From Bacillus sp. IITD106 (lineage in GTDB: Bacteria; Bacillota; Bacilli; Bacillales; Bacillaceae_C), in contig NZ_JAIAZY010000020.1 of NCBI RefSeq assembly GCF_019459225.1, positions 1-64,000 on the forward strand: a DNA stretch of 64,000 nt. Reading direction: 5' to 3'. The notes under the pieces were generated by a model. It saw only the letters and a list, made by a program, of their open reading frames with translations. It searched no databases and was not told where the DNA came from. Each line of letters opens with the position of its first letter. The first letter of the stretch is position 1. Below, piece by piece: positions 8,854-19,411 of the stretch. The translations under genes were made by a program, and so were the position numbers.

Positions 8854-9154
8854 TATTCCCTCTCCTTTATTTTATCCGATTATTTTTATAAACAATTTTA
8901 TCAATAGTTTGCACGTAAAAACAATTACAGTCACCTAGTTTTTACATAATTAGGTAAAAAGATATAGTAAAATCGACAATATAGTCTTTAAGTAATTATA
9001 ACAAAAGCTAAGCGCTCTTTCGATTTCGTTCTTTGGAGTCTAAAATCTTCATCTATGGTGATTTTTACAAAGAGGATAAGAAATTATTGATGATTGTTGC
9101 TCTAAAAAGGATGGCCCTGTAATAAAAAAAACGCTTCTGCAAAACACAGAGCGC
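8854..9154. other. Intergenic region between ndoA and rsbR
   Basis: About 300 bases that should hold the promoter(s) of the rsbR operon. I see no convincing ORF, only A/T-rich sequence and, at its left end, the hairpin described for ndoA. Confidence 0.5.
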
Positions 9155-9156
9155 TT
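9123..9156 (-). terminator. Terminator of ndoAI-ndoA
   Basis: On the minus strand AAGCGCTCTG, a short loop and CAGAAGCGTT are followed by a run of T. The stem begins at the ndoA stop codon. Confidence 0.75.
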
Positions 9157-9505
9157 AAAAATCGATCAGTCCTAAACTTATTTGCAGGGCGTCGTCGACT
9201 TTTTCCATCATTTCTTCATCTAAATGTGTGATTTTATCTGTTAAGCGTTGCTTGTCAATCGTTCTAATTTGTTCAAGCAAAAGAACAGAGTCTCTTTCAA
9301 ATCCGTACTTTTTAGCATCAATTTCCACATGGGTAGGCAGTTTTGCTTTTTGAATCTGCGCTGTAATAGCAGCAACGATTACAGTGGGGCTAAACCGGTT
9401 CCCAATGTCATTTTGGATAACCAGTACCGGTCGGACACCGCCTTGCTCCGAACCTACCACTGGAGATAAATCGGCGAAATACACGTCACCACGCTTAACA
9501 ACCAA
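9155..9505 (-). CDS. ndoA: mRNA interferase NdoA (MazF/EndoA toxin)
   Basis: MazF-fold endoribonuclease, 116 aa, nearly identical in pattern to B. subtilis EndoA. Start [20 protein letters not shown] with the catalytic arginine in [12 protein letters not shown], and the conserved threonine in AAITAQ. It cleaves single-stranded RNA (UACAU in B. subtilis) and is neutralised by the upstream NdoAI. It starts four bases after the antitoxin gene. Confidence 0.96.
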   Translation of the reverse strand: MVVKRGDVYFADLSPVVGSEQGGVRPVLVIQNDIGNRFSPTVIVAAITAQIQKAKLPTHVEIDAKKYGFERDSVLLLEQIRTIDKQRLTDKITHLDEEMMEKVDDALQISLGLIDF

Positions 9506-9509
9506 GGGC

Positions 9510-9791
9510 TTATCCCCCGCTTACAAGACGTTCAACTGTGTTTTCTGCCTCATATTCCGCCTGAATTGCTTCTGACGCAATCGCCAAATTAATTTTGGCC
9601 ATTTCCATGTAGCCGCGCCTCATCGACTCTACAATTTGGCGCTTTCTTCTTTCACGAAGATACATTTTTGTAGCACGATAAATAAATTCATTGCGATTTA
9701 CATTTTCCATTTCTGCAAAACCGTCCATTTCAGCAATCAATTGCTGCGGCAATCGAATAATAATTTCCGTTGTTGCGCTGGATTCAGACAA
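9510..9791 (-). CDS. ndoAI: Antitoxin NdoAI (EndoAI)
   Basis: Ribbon-helix-helix antitoxin, 93 aa. The DNA-binding strand and helix are [17 protein letters not shown], and the acidic C-terminus ([17 protein letters not shown]) is the toxin-binding part. It is co-transcribed with ndoA and located between alr and rsbR as in B. subtilis. Confidence 0.95.
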   Translation of the reverse strand: MSESSATTEIIIRLPQQLIAEMDGFAEMENVNRNEFIYRATKMYLRERRKRQIVESMRRGYMEMAKINLAIASEAIQAEYEAENTVERLVSGG

Positions 9792-10044
9792 CGACTACAC
9801 CTCCACCATCACTACAAGCCATTTCATTCATTGTTTATGATACCATCAAATACGACATCTGCAAAGAGTAAATTAGCCTTCCAATTCTAGTATCATCCTA
9901 GATACTAGTTACTAATACATACATTTCTCCATTTTCCGTAAAAGTCCTGCTCTAATTCGATATTTTTTTATTATTTTTATCTATTTGTTGCTTTCCGTTT
10001 CTATCGACAAATAGAAAAATTGATCATGAATTTTGATCTATCCA

Positions 10045-11178
10045 TTATAAGGTTTTACTTAATTTGTAAACACGCGGCACGCGATTTGTAATGGTACAGG
10101 TGACTTCGTAATTAATGGTTTCGAGTTTTTTTGCAACGTCATCGACCGAAATGAAGCGTTTCTTTTGTTTACCGATAAGTGTGACTTGCGTACCGACTGG
10201 CATACTTCTAGGAAGCTTGATCATAGTCTGATCCATGCATATTTTTCCAACGATAGGAGCCATATCACCATCGGCAATAACTTCAAATCCTCTAAGTTTA
10301 CGTATCCATCCATCAGCATACCCAATTGGGAGCGTTGCAATCCATTCATCTTCGGCCGCAGTGTAATCCGCTCCATATCCAACTTTTTCCCCAGCGCGAA
10401 GCTTTTTTACATGAACGATTTTAGTATGAAGCGAAAAGACTTCTCTTCGATTAAATGGAAGAATATCTTTCATTTCATCAGAAGGAGTTAATCCATACAT
10501 CGCTATCCCAATTCTAACCGTATTAAAAAGTGAATCGTTATGACAAAGAGCTGCTGCACTATTTGCAGCGTGCACATATGGAGGTAATGTTTTAAGACAG
10601 CTTAAATAATGGTTAAAACGGGAAAGTTGTTTGTTGTAATACGTTTCGTCAAGCTGATCTGCGGTGGCAAAGTGAGTAAATATGCCATCAAAAATAAATC
10701 TGTCCGATTGACGTGTTAATCTGTCTATTTTACGCAGCTCATCTTCGTTCGTAATCCCAATTCTTCCCATCCCTGTATCACATTTTATATGAACACGAAG
10801 TCTAGCATTAGAAGGGATAAACTTTTCAGCTTGGTGCAGCCAATCTATTTGAAAAACCGTCAATGATATATTTTTACGGGCGGCAATCCCGGCATCAATC
10901 GCCCTAGTAGCTCCCAATACTAAAATAGGTGCTGTAATTCCAGCATTTCTGATAGCTAAAGCCTCATCCAAAAATGCGACAGCGAGACCGTGCACGCCTG
11001 CAGCCAAAACTGTTTTAGCAGTCGGGATATCACCATGACCATACGCATTAGCTTTTACCGCAGCAAAAACATGCGTATCTTTAGGAAGATATTCACGAAT
11101 CTGACTCATATTGGAATATAAAGCATCTAAATCTATTTCTGCCCAAGTATCTCGATAAAAAACATTCTTTTCTTCCAT
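10045..11178 (-). CDS. alr: Alanine racemase
   Basis: PLP-dependent racemase supplying D-alanine for peptidoglycan, 377 aa. The PLP lysine lies in [12 protein letters not shown] (near residue 40), the second catalytic base is the tyrosine of [12 protein letters not shown], and the IGIAMYGL and KICMDQTM motifs are present. ATG at 11178 is preferred because GGGAAG is eight bases upstream; GTG at 11187 is too close to it. Neighbours ydcC-like and ndoAI match B. subtilis order. Confidence 0.95.
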   Translation of the reverse strand: MEEKNVFYRDTWAEIDLDALYSNMSQIREYLPKDTHVFAAVKANAYGHGDIPTAKTVLAAGVHGLAVAFLDEALAIRNAGITAPILVLGATRAIDAGIAARKNISLTVFQIDWLHQAEKFIPSNARLRVHIKCDTGMGRIGITNEDELRKIDRLTRQSDRFIFDGIFTHFATADQLDETYYNKQLSRFNHYLSCLKTLPPYVHAANSAAALCHNDSLFNTVRIGIAMYGLTPSDEMKDILPFNRREVFSLHTKIVHVKKLRAGEKVGYGADYTAAEDEWIATLPIGYADGWIRKLRGFEVIADGDMAPIVGKICMDQTMIKLPRSMPVGTQVTLIGKQKKRFISVDDVAKKLETINYEVTCTITNRVPRVYKLSKTL

Positions 11179-11248
11179 GGAGGTCACTTCCCATTAGATG
11201 TTCAATAATATAATTGATTATCGAACTCCATCGGAAATATGTCAATAA

Positions 11249-11432
11249 AGAAAAGCGGAAAACGCCTGGAAAGGGAAGGAAGGCTAAGAGCGCAACGTCC
11301 TGTTGCAACGCCTTCCTGACCCGCATCCTGCGGGCCTCCGACAAGCAAATGTTCTGAGTCAAAAAAAATCCGTATTTTGACTTTTATTGACGCTGGTTTA
11401 TGACCTCGAGGGGCTGGCGACTGGAGCTAGAC
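11249..11432 (-). repeat. Interspersed intergenic repeat, copy 1
   Basis: Read on the minus strand the element begins GTCTAGCTCCAG and ends GCTTTTCTT, with internal GC-rich short inverted repeats (CCCGCAGGATGCGGG; GTTGCAACAGGACGTTGC). It shares ends and internal modules with 19412-19482 and 23221-23421. It fills most of the 300-base space between the ydcC-like gene and alr. Confidence 0.75.
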
Positions 11433-11491
11433 ACAATGAACAAAGAAAGACAGACCGATTCAGATGGAAAAGGTCTGCTTGATTTCGATTA

Positions 11492-12505
11492 TTATTTGAT
11501 TGCTCCCCCTTGTACCGATTGTGCAACCATTACCATTTCATCTGGTGATAAATCAGTAGAAAACAGTACATAATTGACGCCATCTTCATTCCATGTAATG
11601 GAATCCTCCGTCAAAGCCCCAATGGAAAATCCAAGATCCACCATCTCACCATTCATATCTATCATTTCCATAGAGGTTGTTGGAATGACTTCTGCCATTT
11701 CTTGGATTAGGGTGAATGACTTATCACCACTATATGTTAGTAGAACTCTTTTCCCGTTTTCCGTGTCGTATGCTTTTTCATCCTCGAAAGTAATTCCCGG
11801 GATATCAGCCATAGAATATTTAACTGTAAATTCTTTGTCTATATTAGTCATGACCGGAACTTCTAATTGTGCGCTTGTCATATTCTTTTTCGTATCAAAT
11901 GCACCTTTATCAAACTTAGCGTTGAACTCTACACTTGAAAATTTGACAGTTACTACAGGTTTATGACTTGAATCCATTACTTTCACGCTGACAGGCTCAA
12001 GTGATCCTTTTTTAAAAGTAATTTCCTGAGTAGGGAGCATCTTACTGTTTTGATAACGCGTCTTCGTTTCAAATACATAGTGATCCTTTGTCGATTTAAA
12101 CTTCGCTTCTTTGTCTTCCTTAATATCTTTAACTAGCGACTCATACAAATACGCTTGACTGCTGTTTTGCGGCCATTCGCTTTGGAAACGATAACTCTTG
12201 TTTAAAGCAGGGGTTAAAACATAAACACCACTTTTATTGCGTAGAATCATTTGACTTTGATCTTTTTTGGCATTTTTTAAGTGAACTCGATAATCACCAG
12301 GTTTATTATGCCAAACATCAATCTCGTACGTTTGCGGTTCATTCCCAACCGTAAGCGTCATTTGGGCTTTCGCCTTGTATCCTTTTAAATCACCTACCTT
12401 TTTTTCCAGCCCCTTTGTTACATCTTCCTGCGATTTTGCTCCGCAAGCAGAAAGTACAGCAATGGAAGCGAGCAGCAACCAAAATAGCTGTAACCCCTTT
12501 CTCAT
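11492..12505 (-). CDS. LolA-like outer-surface lipoprotein (YdcC type)
   Basis: 337-aa lipoprotein. The signal peptide ends in lipobox LSAC at residues 18-21. The mature part has the LolA/LppX-like beta-rich pattern (MTLTVGNEPQTYEIDVWHNK, YRVHLKNAKKDQSQMILR). The C-terminal ~130 residues resemble a DUF4367-like segment. The place between acpS and alr fits B. subtilis ydcC. The function is unproven; LolA-like folds carry lipid or lipoprotein. Confidence 0.88.
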   Translation of the reverse strand: MRKGLQLFWLLLASIAVLSACGAKSQEDVTKGLEKKVGDLKGYKAKAQMTLTVGNEPQTYEIDVWHNKPGDYRVHLKNAKKDQSQMILRNKSGVYVLTPALNKSYRFQSEWPQNSSQAYLYESLVKDIKEDKEAKFKSTKDHYVFETKTRYQNSKMLPTQEITFKKGSLEPVSVKVMDSSHKPVVTVKFSSVEFNAKFDKGAFDTKKNMTSAQLEVPVMTNIDKEFTVKYSMADIPGITFEDEKAYDTENGKRVLLTYSGDKSFTLIQEMAEVIPTTSMEMIDMNGEMVDLGFSIGALTEDSITWNEDGVNYVLFSTDLSPDEMVMVAQSVQGGAIK

Positions 12506-12718
12506 TCCTTCAACCCCTTTTTTGTCTCATTTGACCATGAAAAGAAGAGAGAAAGCCAGGCTTGCGGGAAATTGTCCAATACCATTGTTTTAACCCGCGA
12601 ACCGTTCCGCACAACGTGGCAATCTATCCCACAGCCAAAACCTTGTCTCTCCTAACGCACTAAAAATATATGAGACAAACCTGGACAATAGACCATAGAA
12701 TTTATGAGAAGTTTAATT

Positions 12719-13078
12719 CTAGTCTTGTATTTCAATTATTACTTGAGCTGCTGCATATGATTTCGTATGGCTAATAGATAAATGAACTTTGCCAAAATCC
12801 GGTCTTTTAATCATTGGTCTTCCTTTTTCATCTGTTATGATTTCTATATCTAGGAATGATAGTTCCCCTCCAATTCCGGTACCTCTAGCTTTAGAATACG
12901 CTTCTTTTGCAGCAAATCGTCCCGCCAAAAATTCCGATTTCCTTTTTTCATTTAAAGACTCATATTGATTTAATTCTGCTTTCGTTAAAATCCGTTCCGG
13001 AAATCGAGGTTGCTTTTTACGCAGCTTCTCAATCCGGTCAATTTCTACTAGATCCATCCCTATCCCGATGATCATCAT
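12719..13078 (-). CDS. acpS: Holo-[acyl-carrier-protein] synthase
   Basis: 4'-phosphopantetheinyl transferase, 119 aa. The metal site is IGIGMDLVEIDRI and the second motif is GRFAAKEAYSKARGTGIG. It transfers phosphopantetheine from CoA to ACP. It lies upstream of the ydcC-like gene and divergently from the rhomboid gene. Confidence 0.97.
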   Translation of the reverse strand: MMIIGIGMDLVEIDRIEKLRKKQPRFPERILTKAELNQYESLNEKRKSEFLAGRFAAKEAYSKARGTGIGGELSFLDIEIITDEKGRPMIKRPDFGKVHLSISHTKSYAAAQVIIEIQD

Positions 13079-13185
13079 AAACTTCCCTTCTAAATAAATA
13101 TATATGACATACTATATTATAGTTGTCCAAAGTATTTCCAGTAGGCTAAGATTAGGAAAGTACTTTTCTCTAAGGAGCGATCAGC

Positions 13186-13785
13186 ATGTTTGTCAGAACT
13201 GAAAGTTTCGGACAATTTCTTAAATTGTATCCGGTAGTTTCTACTATTATCGCAATCCAATTATTGATATTTCTTATGATGCATACTCCCATATTTCCAC
13301 ATAACTGGATCCTTGAATTGCTGGCGGGAGTGAACCTTCTCATTCAGCAAGGAGAATACTGGAGACTCGTCACTCCTATTTTCGTGCATGTTGGGTTTGC
13401 ACATCTATTATTTAATTCATTTTCACTTGTACTATTCGGTCCAGCACTTGAAAAAGCTCTCGGAAAGTTTACGTTTATCATCGTCTACTTAGCTAGCGGA
13501 TTAGGAGCCAATATTGCAACATTATATATCCACCCACCATACTATACACATATAGGTGCAAGCGGAGCAATATTTGGACTATTCGGGGTATATTTAGCTG
13601 TTCTTTTTGTAAAAAAAGATGCAATGCCCCTTCAAGGAAGACAAGTTATTCTTCCTATTGCCATTATTAGTGTCATCATGACTTTTTTCCAACCAGATAT
13701 TAATATTACGGGCCATATATTCGGATTAATAAGCGGCTTCATAATCGGCAGAATCCTGCTTTTATATCGGTCGATTCGTTTTTAA
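13186..13785 (+). CDS. Rhomboid-family intramembrane serine protease (YdcA type)
   Basis: 199 aa with about six transmembrane helices. The catalytic serine lies in GASGAIFGLFG and the catalytic histidine in NITGHIFGLISGF. The first extramembrane motif (GEYWRLVTPIFVHVGFAHLLFN) is typical of rhomboids. AAGGAG precedes the ATG. In B. subtilis the equivalent ydcA also stands next to acpS. Substrates are unknown. Confidence 0.93.
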   Translation: MFVRTESFGQFLKLYPVVSTIIAIQLLIFLMMHTPIFPHNWILELLAGVNLLIQQGEYWRLVTPIFVHVGFAHLLFNSFSLVLFGPALEKALGKFTFIIVYLASGLGANIATLYIHPPYYTHIGASGAIFGLFGVYLAVLFVKKDAMPLQGRQVILPIAIISVIMTFFQPDINITGHIFGLISGFIIGRILLLYRSIRF

Positions 13786-13854
13786 CTGATTAGAAGCAGT
13801 TATTAGAATGGGTGGATTTTGAACTGAATTGCAATATTGGCATAAGTCGTTCGT

Positions 13855-14080
13855 GATTCAGTCTCTTGTACTACACTATTGTAATATTTCCTTGAGTTTT
13901 GCCACGATTCCAGTTCTTATACCGCACAACTGTGATTTTTTCTTGAGTTCTGCCGTGATTCAAGCTCTTGCGCCGCTCAACTGTGAATTTCGCTTGTGTT
14001 CAGCCGCGATTCGAGATCTTGCGCCGCTCAACTATGATTTTTGCTTGACTTCTACCGCGATTCGGATCTTTTCTCCCGAT
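13855..14080. repeat. 51-bp tandem repeat array (4+ units)
   Basis: Four full 51-bp units start at 13855, 13906, 13957 and 14008, each with GATTC, followed by a partial fifth at 14059 and a faint copy before the first. Units 3 and 4 are the most alike (both contain TCTTGCGCCGCTCAACT). The spacing is exact, with no unique spacers. The array lies between the convergent rhomboid gene and ydbT. The unit is a multiple of three and one plus-strand frame stays open, but no ribosome site is seen. Confidence 0.9.
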
Positions 14081-14105
14081 ACTAATAAAACTTCGGACCT
14101 CATAG

Positions 14106-14146
14106 TAAAAGCCTTCAAAAGCTGTTTTAGCTTCCGAAGGCTTTCC
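14106..14146. terminator. Terminator of ydbT
   Basis: AAAGCCTTC and GAAGGCTTT form the outer stem around an AGCTGTTTTAGCT inner hairpin, directly after the ydbT stop. It probably serves both convergent genes. Confidence 0.65.
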
Positions 14147-14147
14147 T

Positions 14148-15635
14148 TTAACTATTCTTATTCGCAGGACGATACCACTCATAAATCTTTCTTACATCTT
14201 CATCTTCTAAATGTTTTACACTAAAATGAGCATTTCCTCCACTCATGACGGAGGTTTCAATCGTCGCAAGGTTAGCTCTTTTTTGAAACCAATTAACAGA
14301 CATATCCAGGGACTGCATGCGATTTTTTCTCATGTATGTCGTTTGTTGATCCATTCCCCTATATCTTAATGCGAGTTGATTATCAGTAAGATTCCAACCT
14401 GCCGATTTATATTGGAGCAATCCTAAAATCCAAGCTCCGGCAACTAGTAAAATTGCCAGTAAGCTATAAGGCCACAACCAAATCGATAATAGAGCTGTCA
14501 GAATTGCGGACGCAAACATTTTTATTAAAAAGAAGCGTCTTTTTGCTCTTTTAGGTGCACGAATAAATTCGATATCGAAAGTATAATCAGATAATGTTTC
14601 CTGAAGCAAGGATGCAATTTTCTTTTTCTTTACTACCGGTATAATAAGACCCTCTGTATTTTCGTCTAATATTGAGCCGCCCGCATACTCCACAGATACT
14701 CCGGCATATCCAAATGGCTGCCTCAAAAGGCTTTCTTGTATCGTAACAGCTTGAACCCTTTTAATCGGAATGGTTGTTGTTCGTCTTTCCAATAACCCTC
14801 TTGTAATAATGAGATCCTCTCCAACTTTTTCCAATGTAAAATCATTATATTTTAAATAAGTCAATAGGACGGACGCTAGCCAAGCAAGGAATAATCCAAT
14901 TACAACTAGAATAGTGATGATTGTGTAACCCGCTTTTGCAACATGTTCCATCTCTTTAAAAATCTTATCAAAAGGGATCAGTTCATCAAACTGGCTGCCA
15001 AAGCCAAGTACAGCTAGTACAACTACACCGATGCGTCCAGAGGTTGAGGCGAAAAATAATAATTGCTTAGGTGATATTTTATATAAAATCGATTGCTTTG
15101 GAGCTGCTTCGATGTTCTCGACAATTCCTTCGGATTCCTTTTCTCTATTTTTTGATTCCGTTATTAGAGTTCGGAGTGCCAATGCATCTTCTTTTTTGAT
15201 GGCACTCATTTCCGCTTCGGATTTTTCAATGTTTCCTCCTGCCGTTTCCACTTTTACTTTCACTAGTCCAAATGGTCGATGAAGGATACCTTCAGAAAAA
15301 TCCAAGCTTTGAATTCGCTCAAATGGTATATAGCGTTTCTTTTTAACAAATAGCCCATGCTCAATCCGCAATTCCATCTCTTCTACTCTATACGTATAGC
15401 GATACCATTTTATAATTCCAGCGGCAACCATAATGAAGAATACTAATATTAGAATGAGATACGGAATAAATTTTATCCATGGACCAAATCCTTCAATTTG
15501 AATTTCGTTTTTTGCATTATCGCGAACAATGAAAACAATGAAATAAAACACGATTGGAATGATCGTTTCCTTCACATTTTTTATAACTGAAAAAACAATC
15601 GTAATAGGGTGAAGTCGGTTCGGATTAGACATCAT
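14148..15635 (-). CDS. ydbT: PH-domain membrane protein YdbT
   Basis: About 495 aa with three bacterial PH-like domains (DUF304/bPH2 type) and membrane pairs between them. The repeated signature RYIPFERIQSLD, TTIPIKRVQAVTIQE and RKNRMQSLDMSVNWFQ is seen near residues 75, 300 and 440. ATG at 15635 is used because it overlaps the end of ydbS (translational coupling) and matches the usual ~493-aa length. YdbS/YdbT are implicated in resistance to heterologous amylocyclicin-type bacteriocins in Bacillus; the mechanism is unknown. Confidence 0.9.
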   Translation of the reverse strand: MMSNPNRLHPITIVFSVIKNVKETIIPIVFYFIVFIVRDNAKNEIQIEGFGPWIKFIPYLILILVFFIMVAAGIIKWYRYTYRVEEMELRIEHGLFVKKKRYIPFERIQSLDFSEGILHRPFGLVKVKVETAGGNIEKSEAEMSAIKKEDALALRTLITESKNREKESEGIVENIEAAPKQSILYKISPKQLLFFASTSGRIGVVVLAVLGFGSQFDELIPFDKIFKEMEHVAKAGYTIITILVVIGLFLAWLASVLLTYLKYNDFTLEKVGEDLIITRGLLERRTTTIPIKRVQAVTIQESLLRQPFGYAGVSVEYAGGSILDENTEGLIIPVVKKKKIASLLQETLSDYTFDIEFIRAPKRAKRRFFLIKMFASAILTALLSIWLWPYSLLAILLVAGAWILGLLQYKSAGWNLTDNQLALRYRGMDQQTTYMRKNRMQSLDMSVNWFQKRANLATIETSVMSGGNAHFSVKHLEDEDVRKIYEWYRPANKNS

Positions 15636-16107
15636 CTTCAGCCACCCTTGCCAATCTTGAGATGGCATGCCGCAATTCTTCCGCTTCATGAAGATCGACT
15701 GCTGGAATTTCATGTGTTGTAGCAGCTGTTGATATTTGAATAGTCGCTAAATGATATTTTCGTAATAACGGTCCTTGAACTGTATCAACATGCTGAACTC
15801 TGACCATTGGTACAAGTGTACGAGTAATGAAGAAAACCCCATGCTGAAGTTCAATTTCTTGTTCTCTTACTTCATACCTCCATCTCCGCCACCTAATGGA
15901 AGGAATAATGAAAATGTTCATAATCGTTAAGATTAGGGCAATTCCAGCAGAACTAATTGTAATCCAAACTGGCCAGTCGAATACATATACGAGTACACCA
16001 ATACCAATAGCAATGGTCCATAATATTAACGAGTAAATGACTCCAGTAATTCTCCATACCTTTAGCCCTAACTCTGAGATTTGTTTTGCAGGTTGTTGAA
16101 TGTTCAT
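15625..16107 (-). CDS. ydbS: PH-domain membrane protein YdbS
   Basis: 160 aa: two transmembrane helices (VIYSLILWTIAIGIGVLVYV; ITISSAGIALILTIMNIFII) followed by one bPH2/DUF304 domain (LVPMVRVQHVDTVQGPLLRK). ATG at 16107 is preceded by AAGGGGGT. The end overlaps the start of ydbT, and the two proteins probably act together. Confidence 0.9.
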   Translation of the reverse strand: MNIQQPAKQISELGLKVWRITGVIYSLILWTIAIGIGVLVYVFDWPVWITISSAGIALILTIMNIFIIPSIRWRRWRYEVREQEIELQHGVFFITRTLVPMVRVQHVDTVQGPLLRKYHLATIQISTAATTHEIPAVDLHEAEELRHAISRLARVAEDDV

Positions 16108-16285
16108 TTGATGACCCCCTTGTCCCTTATACTTACGTCTATCTATAAAAATCGGTTTCATTATAATATTAAAAAATAAAAAAGCAACCGGTTATTGCAA
16201 TGTGCACCGATTGCTTTCATGACTTTTGATGTCAAATGATCGCTTACGCTTTTTTAGCGAGTTCTAGTTGGAAATCGCTCGTATA

Positions 16286-17749
16286 TTACGGTCTTCTTCC
16301 ACTTGGTCGCCGCTGTGGTTTACGATTTCCTTTGTATGGTTGCTGTCCTGATTTTCCACGTCTGTTGCGGTTTCCGCCACCACCGTGGCCTCCGTGGCCG
16401 CCACCTTTAAAATGATCGCGTTTTTGCGGAAGTGGTCGTTCCTCAGTAATATGGACCGGTGTTTTATCAGGCTCTTTCGTTAAAACTTTCAACGCAGCCG
16501 CAATTACCGTAAGTGCATCATCATGCTCTGTAAGTAATTCATTTGCTACTGCTTTGTATTCATCCAAACTTCCTTCTTTGATTGCCTCTTCAAGTTTCTC
16601 CATCGTAATACGTTGTTGTCCCTCAAGAGCTTCATCCCAAGTTGGCGGGCGCATTGGTTGCATCCGCTTTTTAGTTGTCTGTTCCACAATTCGAAGGTAA
16701 CCCATTTCACGAGGACTGACAAATGTGATAGCCATTCCTTCTTTACCAGCTCGGCCTGTTCTACCGATTCTATGCACATAGCTTTCTGGATCTTGTGGGA
16801 TATCGTAATTGTAAACATGCGTTACTCCGGAAATATCTAAGCCGCGTGCAGCGACATCTGTTGCTACAAGGACATCGACTTTTCCTTCTTTAAATTTCTT
16901 TAATACAGATAAGCGTTTTGCTTGGCTAAGGTCACCATGAATCCCTTCCGCTGTGTACCCTCTTACAGTCAGCGCATTGGAAAGCTCATCGACTCTACGC
17001 TTCGTTCTACCGAAAACGATGGCAAGCTCCGGTGATTGCACATCAATGAGTCTTGCTAGAACATCAAACTTTTCCTTTTCGGGAACTTTTATAAAAAATT
17101 GTTCAATTAATGGAACTGTCATTTCTTTAGCTTGAACACGCACCGTTTCAGGGGATTTCATGAAACGTTCTGCAATTCTGCGAATCGGTTCTGGCATTGT
17201 CGCGGAAAAAAGAAGCGTCTGTCTATCTTCAGGGACAGTTTCCAAAATCGCTTCAATATCATCAATGAATCCCATATTAAGCATTTCATCCGCTTCATCA
17301 AGAATAAGCGTATGAACATTACCTAGCTTCAACGTACGGCGGTTGATATGATCCAAGATCCTGCCTGGAGTCCCAACAATAATATGCGGACCTTTTTTCA
17401 ACGCTCTAATTTGACGTTGAATATCGGATCCTCCGTATACTGCCAATACCCGAGCACGAGCATCCATACCAATTTTATATAATTCTTCAGAAACTTGAAT
17501 GGCTAGTTCTCTTGTTGGCGCAATGATAATCCCTTGCACATGAGGGGATTTAACATCAAGCTTCTCGATTAATGGGATGCCAAAAGCGGCTGTTTTCCCA
17601 GTACCCGTTTGAGCTTGGCCAATTAAATCTTTTCCTTCCATACTTAAAGGTATGGTTTTCGCTTGTATCGGTGTAGCTTCTTCAAAGCCCATTCTATTAA
17701 CTGCTTTTAAAAGAGCAGGGCTTAAATTTAAATCTGCAAACTTCGTCAA
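16286..17749 (-). CDS. cshA: DEAD-box ATP-dependent RNA helicase CshA
   Basis: 487 aa. Visible motifs: Q-motif GFEEATPIQ, Walker [19 protein letters not shown] in [13 protein letters not shown] in LFSATMP, and [10 protein letters not shown]. After the core come a dimerisation/C-terminal helicase extension and a Gly/Arg/Lys-rich tail ([20 protein letters not shown]) that binds RNA. CshA works in cold adaptation, ribosome assembly and with the RNA degradosome. The start is TTG at 17749 after AAAGGAG. Confidence 0.96.
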   Translation of the reverse strand: MTKFADLNLSPALLKAVNRMGFEEATPIQAKTIPLSMEGKDLIGQAQTGTGKTAAFGIPLIEKLDVKSPHVQGIIIAPTRELAIQVSEELYKIGMDARARVLAVYGGSDIQRQIRALKKGPHIIVGTPGRILDHINRRTLKLGNVHTLILDEADEMLNMGFIDDIEAILETVPEDRQTLLFSATMPEPIRRIAERFMKSPETVRVQAKEMTVPLIEQFFIKVPEKEKFDVLARLIDVQSPELAIVFGRTKRRVDELSNALTVRGYTAEGIHGDLSQAKRLSVLKKFKEGKVDVLVATDVAARGLDISGVTHVYNYDIPQDPESYVHRIGRTGRAGKEGMAITFVSPREMGYLRIVEQTTKKRMQPMRPPTWDEALEGQQRITMEKLEEAIKEGSLDEYKAVANELLTEHDDALTVIAAALKVLTKEPDKTPVHITEERPLPQKRDHFKGGGHGGHGGGGNRNRRGKSGQQPYKGNRKPQRRPSGRRP

Positions 17750-17958
17750 TGCTATTCATTCTCCTTTTAAAACATCAAATTGAGACGAATGTCTCTCCTA
17801 AATACCATCTAAGGTACAAAACTCTTGAATGATTAAGAACTGCCGTGAAAACTGTAAACGATGTTGATTATTCTATCATTAAACGTTTTTGAATACAATT
17901 GTAGTATCAACGCTATGAGGAAATTTATTATTTGCTCTGTCATTTATTATTTCACTTT

Positions 17959-19335
17959 TCAAACGAGCATAGCATTGACTACTTCTTCCAGCTTGACACC
18001 CCTAGAAGCTTTAAAGAGGATGAGTTCATTTCCTTCTATTTTTTCATTCAATGCGTTTATTAGTTTATCTTTATCTTCAAATTCAAAAACTCTTTCCTCT
18101 GGGAAATGCAGTCTTGCACCGGACGCTATATTTTTTGCTAGTGGTCCAAATGTAAATACATACTTGATTTTACTTGGATTCAGTTCCTTTCCTATTTGTT
18201 CGTGGAATTCTATTTCCTTTTCGCCAAGCTCTAACATATCGCCTAATACAACCACTTTCTCACGATCATCATCAAGATTTTCTAGCATAGATATGACAGC
18301 TCTCATGGCAGTGGGGCTTGCATTATATGCATCGTTTAATATACGCGTTCCTTTTACTCCGTCATGCCACTCCATTCTCATATTAGACAATTTTACCGAT
18401 TTCAAACCTGTTTGAATGGAAGATGCCGGAATTAAAAATTCTTTTGCGGCAAGTATGGCTGCCAGTGCGTTCATAATGTTATGCTTTCCGGGAATCGGAA
18501 GAAAGAATGGTTCCTCAGAAAAACCTGGAATGATGAATGAACTTCCATCCTCTCCAATATTGATTTCTTCTGGATATATATCATTTTCACGCGTTTCCCC
18601 GAATGTACACGTATGGAATTGTTTTAGACCGCTAATTCTTTTAATTAATAATGGCTCATTGCCAGGATAAATTAATAAGCCGTTTTTCGGTAGGCCCTCT
18701 GTAATTTCCAGTTTTGCATCGGCAATGGCTTCACGTGAGCCTAAATCCTGAAGGTGTGCCTCCCCTATATTCGTGATAATCGCAGCGTCGGGTTGAGCAA
18801 TTTTCGTCAATAATGAAATTTCTCCTTTTCCGCTCATCCCCATTTCCAATATGGCAACTTCGGTATCTTCTTCCATCGCAAGGATTGTTAAAGGCAAGCC
18901 AATATGATTATTAAAATTCCCGTCCGTTTTATGTACTTTAAAATTCTCGGAAAAAATAGCTGCTACAATGTCCTTTGTTGTGGTTTTTCCATTACTTCCC
19001 GTAATTCCAATTACTTTAGCCGAAATTTGATTGCGATAAGAATGTGCAAGCTCTTGAAGGGCACTGAGCGTGTCTTCAACTATTAAAACAGGCATATGTT
19101 CTGGAGGATTTGGCACATCTTTTTGCCAAAGTACCGCTGCTGCGCCTTTGTCAAATGCAGTATTCACATATTTATGACCATCATTGGCATCTCCTATTAA
19201 AGGTACGAATAAATTTCCAGGCTTGATTAGTCTAGTATCGAAAGAGACTCCCTTTATTTCATTATCCTGAAATTTCGTTATGTCATTTTCCACTTTTATC
19301 ATAGTCGCCAATTGCCCTAATGTACGCTTTATCAT
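17959..19335 (-). CDS. murF: UDP-MurNAc-tripeptide-D-alanyl-D-alanine ligase
   Basis: 458 aa Mur ligase. The P-loop is GITGSNGKTTTKDIV and the Mur ligase central signature is TNIGEAHLQDLGS; NDAYNASPTAM is the C-terminal domain motif. It adds D-Ala-D-Ala made by the upstream ddl gene to the peptidoglycan precursor. An interspersed repeat separates it from ddl. Confidence 0.97.
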   Translation of the reverse strand: MIKRTLGQLATMIKVENDITKFQDNEIKGVSFDTRLIKPGNLFVPLIGDANDGHKYVNTAFDKGAAAVLWQKDVPNPPEHMPVLIVEDTLSALQELAHSYRNQISAKVIGITGSNGKTTTKDIVAAIFSENFKVHKTDGNFNNHIGLPLTILAMEEDTEVAILEMGMSGKGEISLLTKIAQPDAAIITNIGEAHLQDLGSREAIADAKLEITEGLPKNGLLIYPGNEPLLIKRISGLKQFHTCTFGETRENDIYPEEINIGEDGSSFIIPGFSEEPFFLPIPGKHNIMNALAAILAAKEFLIPASSIQTGLKSVKLSNMRMEWHDGVKGTRILNDAYNASPTAMRAVISMLENLDDDREKVVVLGDMLELGEKEIEFHEQIGKELNPSKIKYVFTFGPLAKNIASGARLHFPEERVFEFEDKDKLINALNEKIEGNELILFKASRGVKLEEVVNAMLV

Positions 19336-19411
19336 TATAAATCCCCCTAACGTTTACAGCTGTCCCATTCGTTTTATGTGAATAGGACAGCTTTTTTAAA
19401 AATTCTTTATT

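Noticed and set aside
11093-11362. 89-aa ORF upstream of alr
   Set aside because: It covers the interspersed repeat and the 5' end of alr in another frame; no family or start signal.
13855-14080. 51-bp repeats as a CRISPR array
   Set aside because: Units follow each other without unique spacers, and there are no cas genes.
13829-14224. Open plus-strand frame (131 codons) through the 51-bp repeats, as a protein gene
   Set aside because: No ribosome site before its ATG, it runs through a terminator-like hairpin into the antisense of ydbT, and the openness follows from a repeat length divisible by three.
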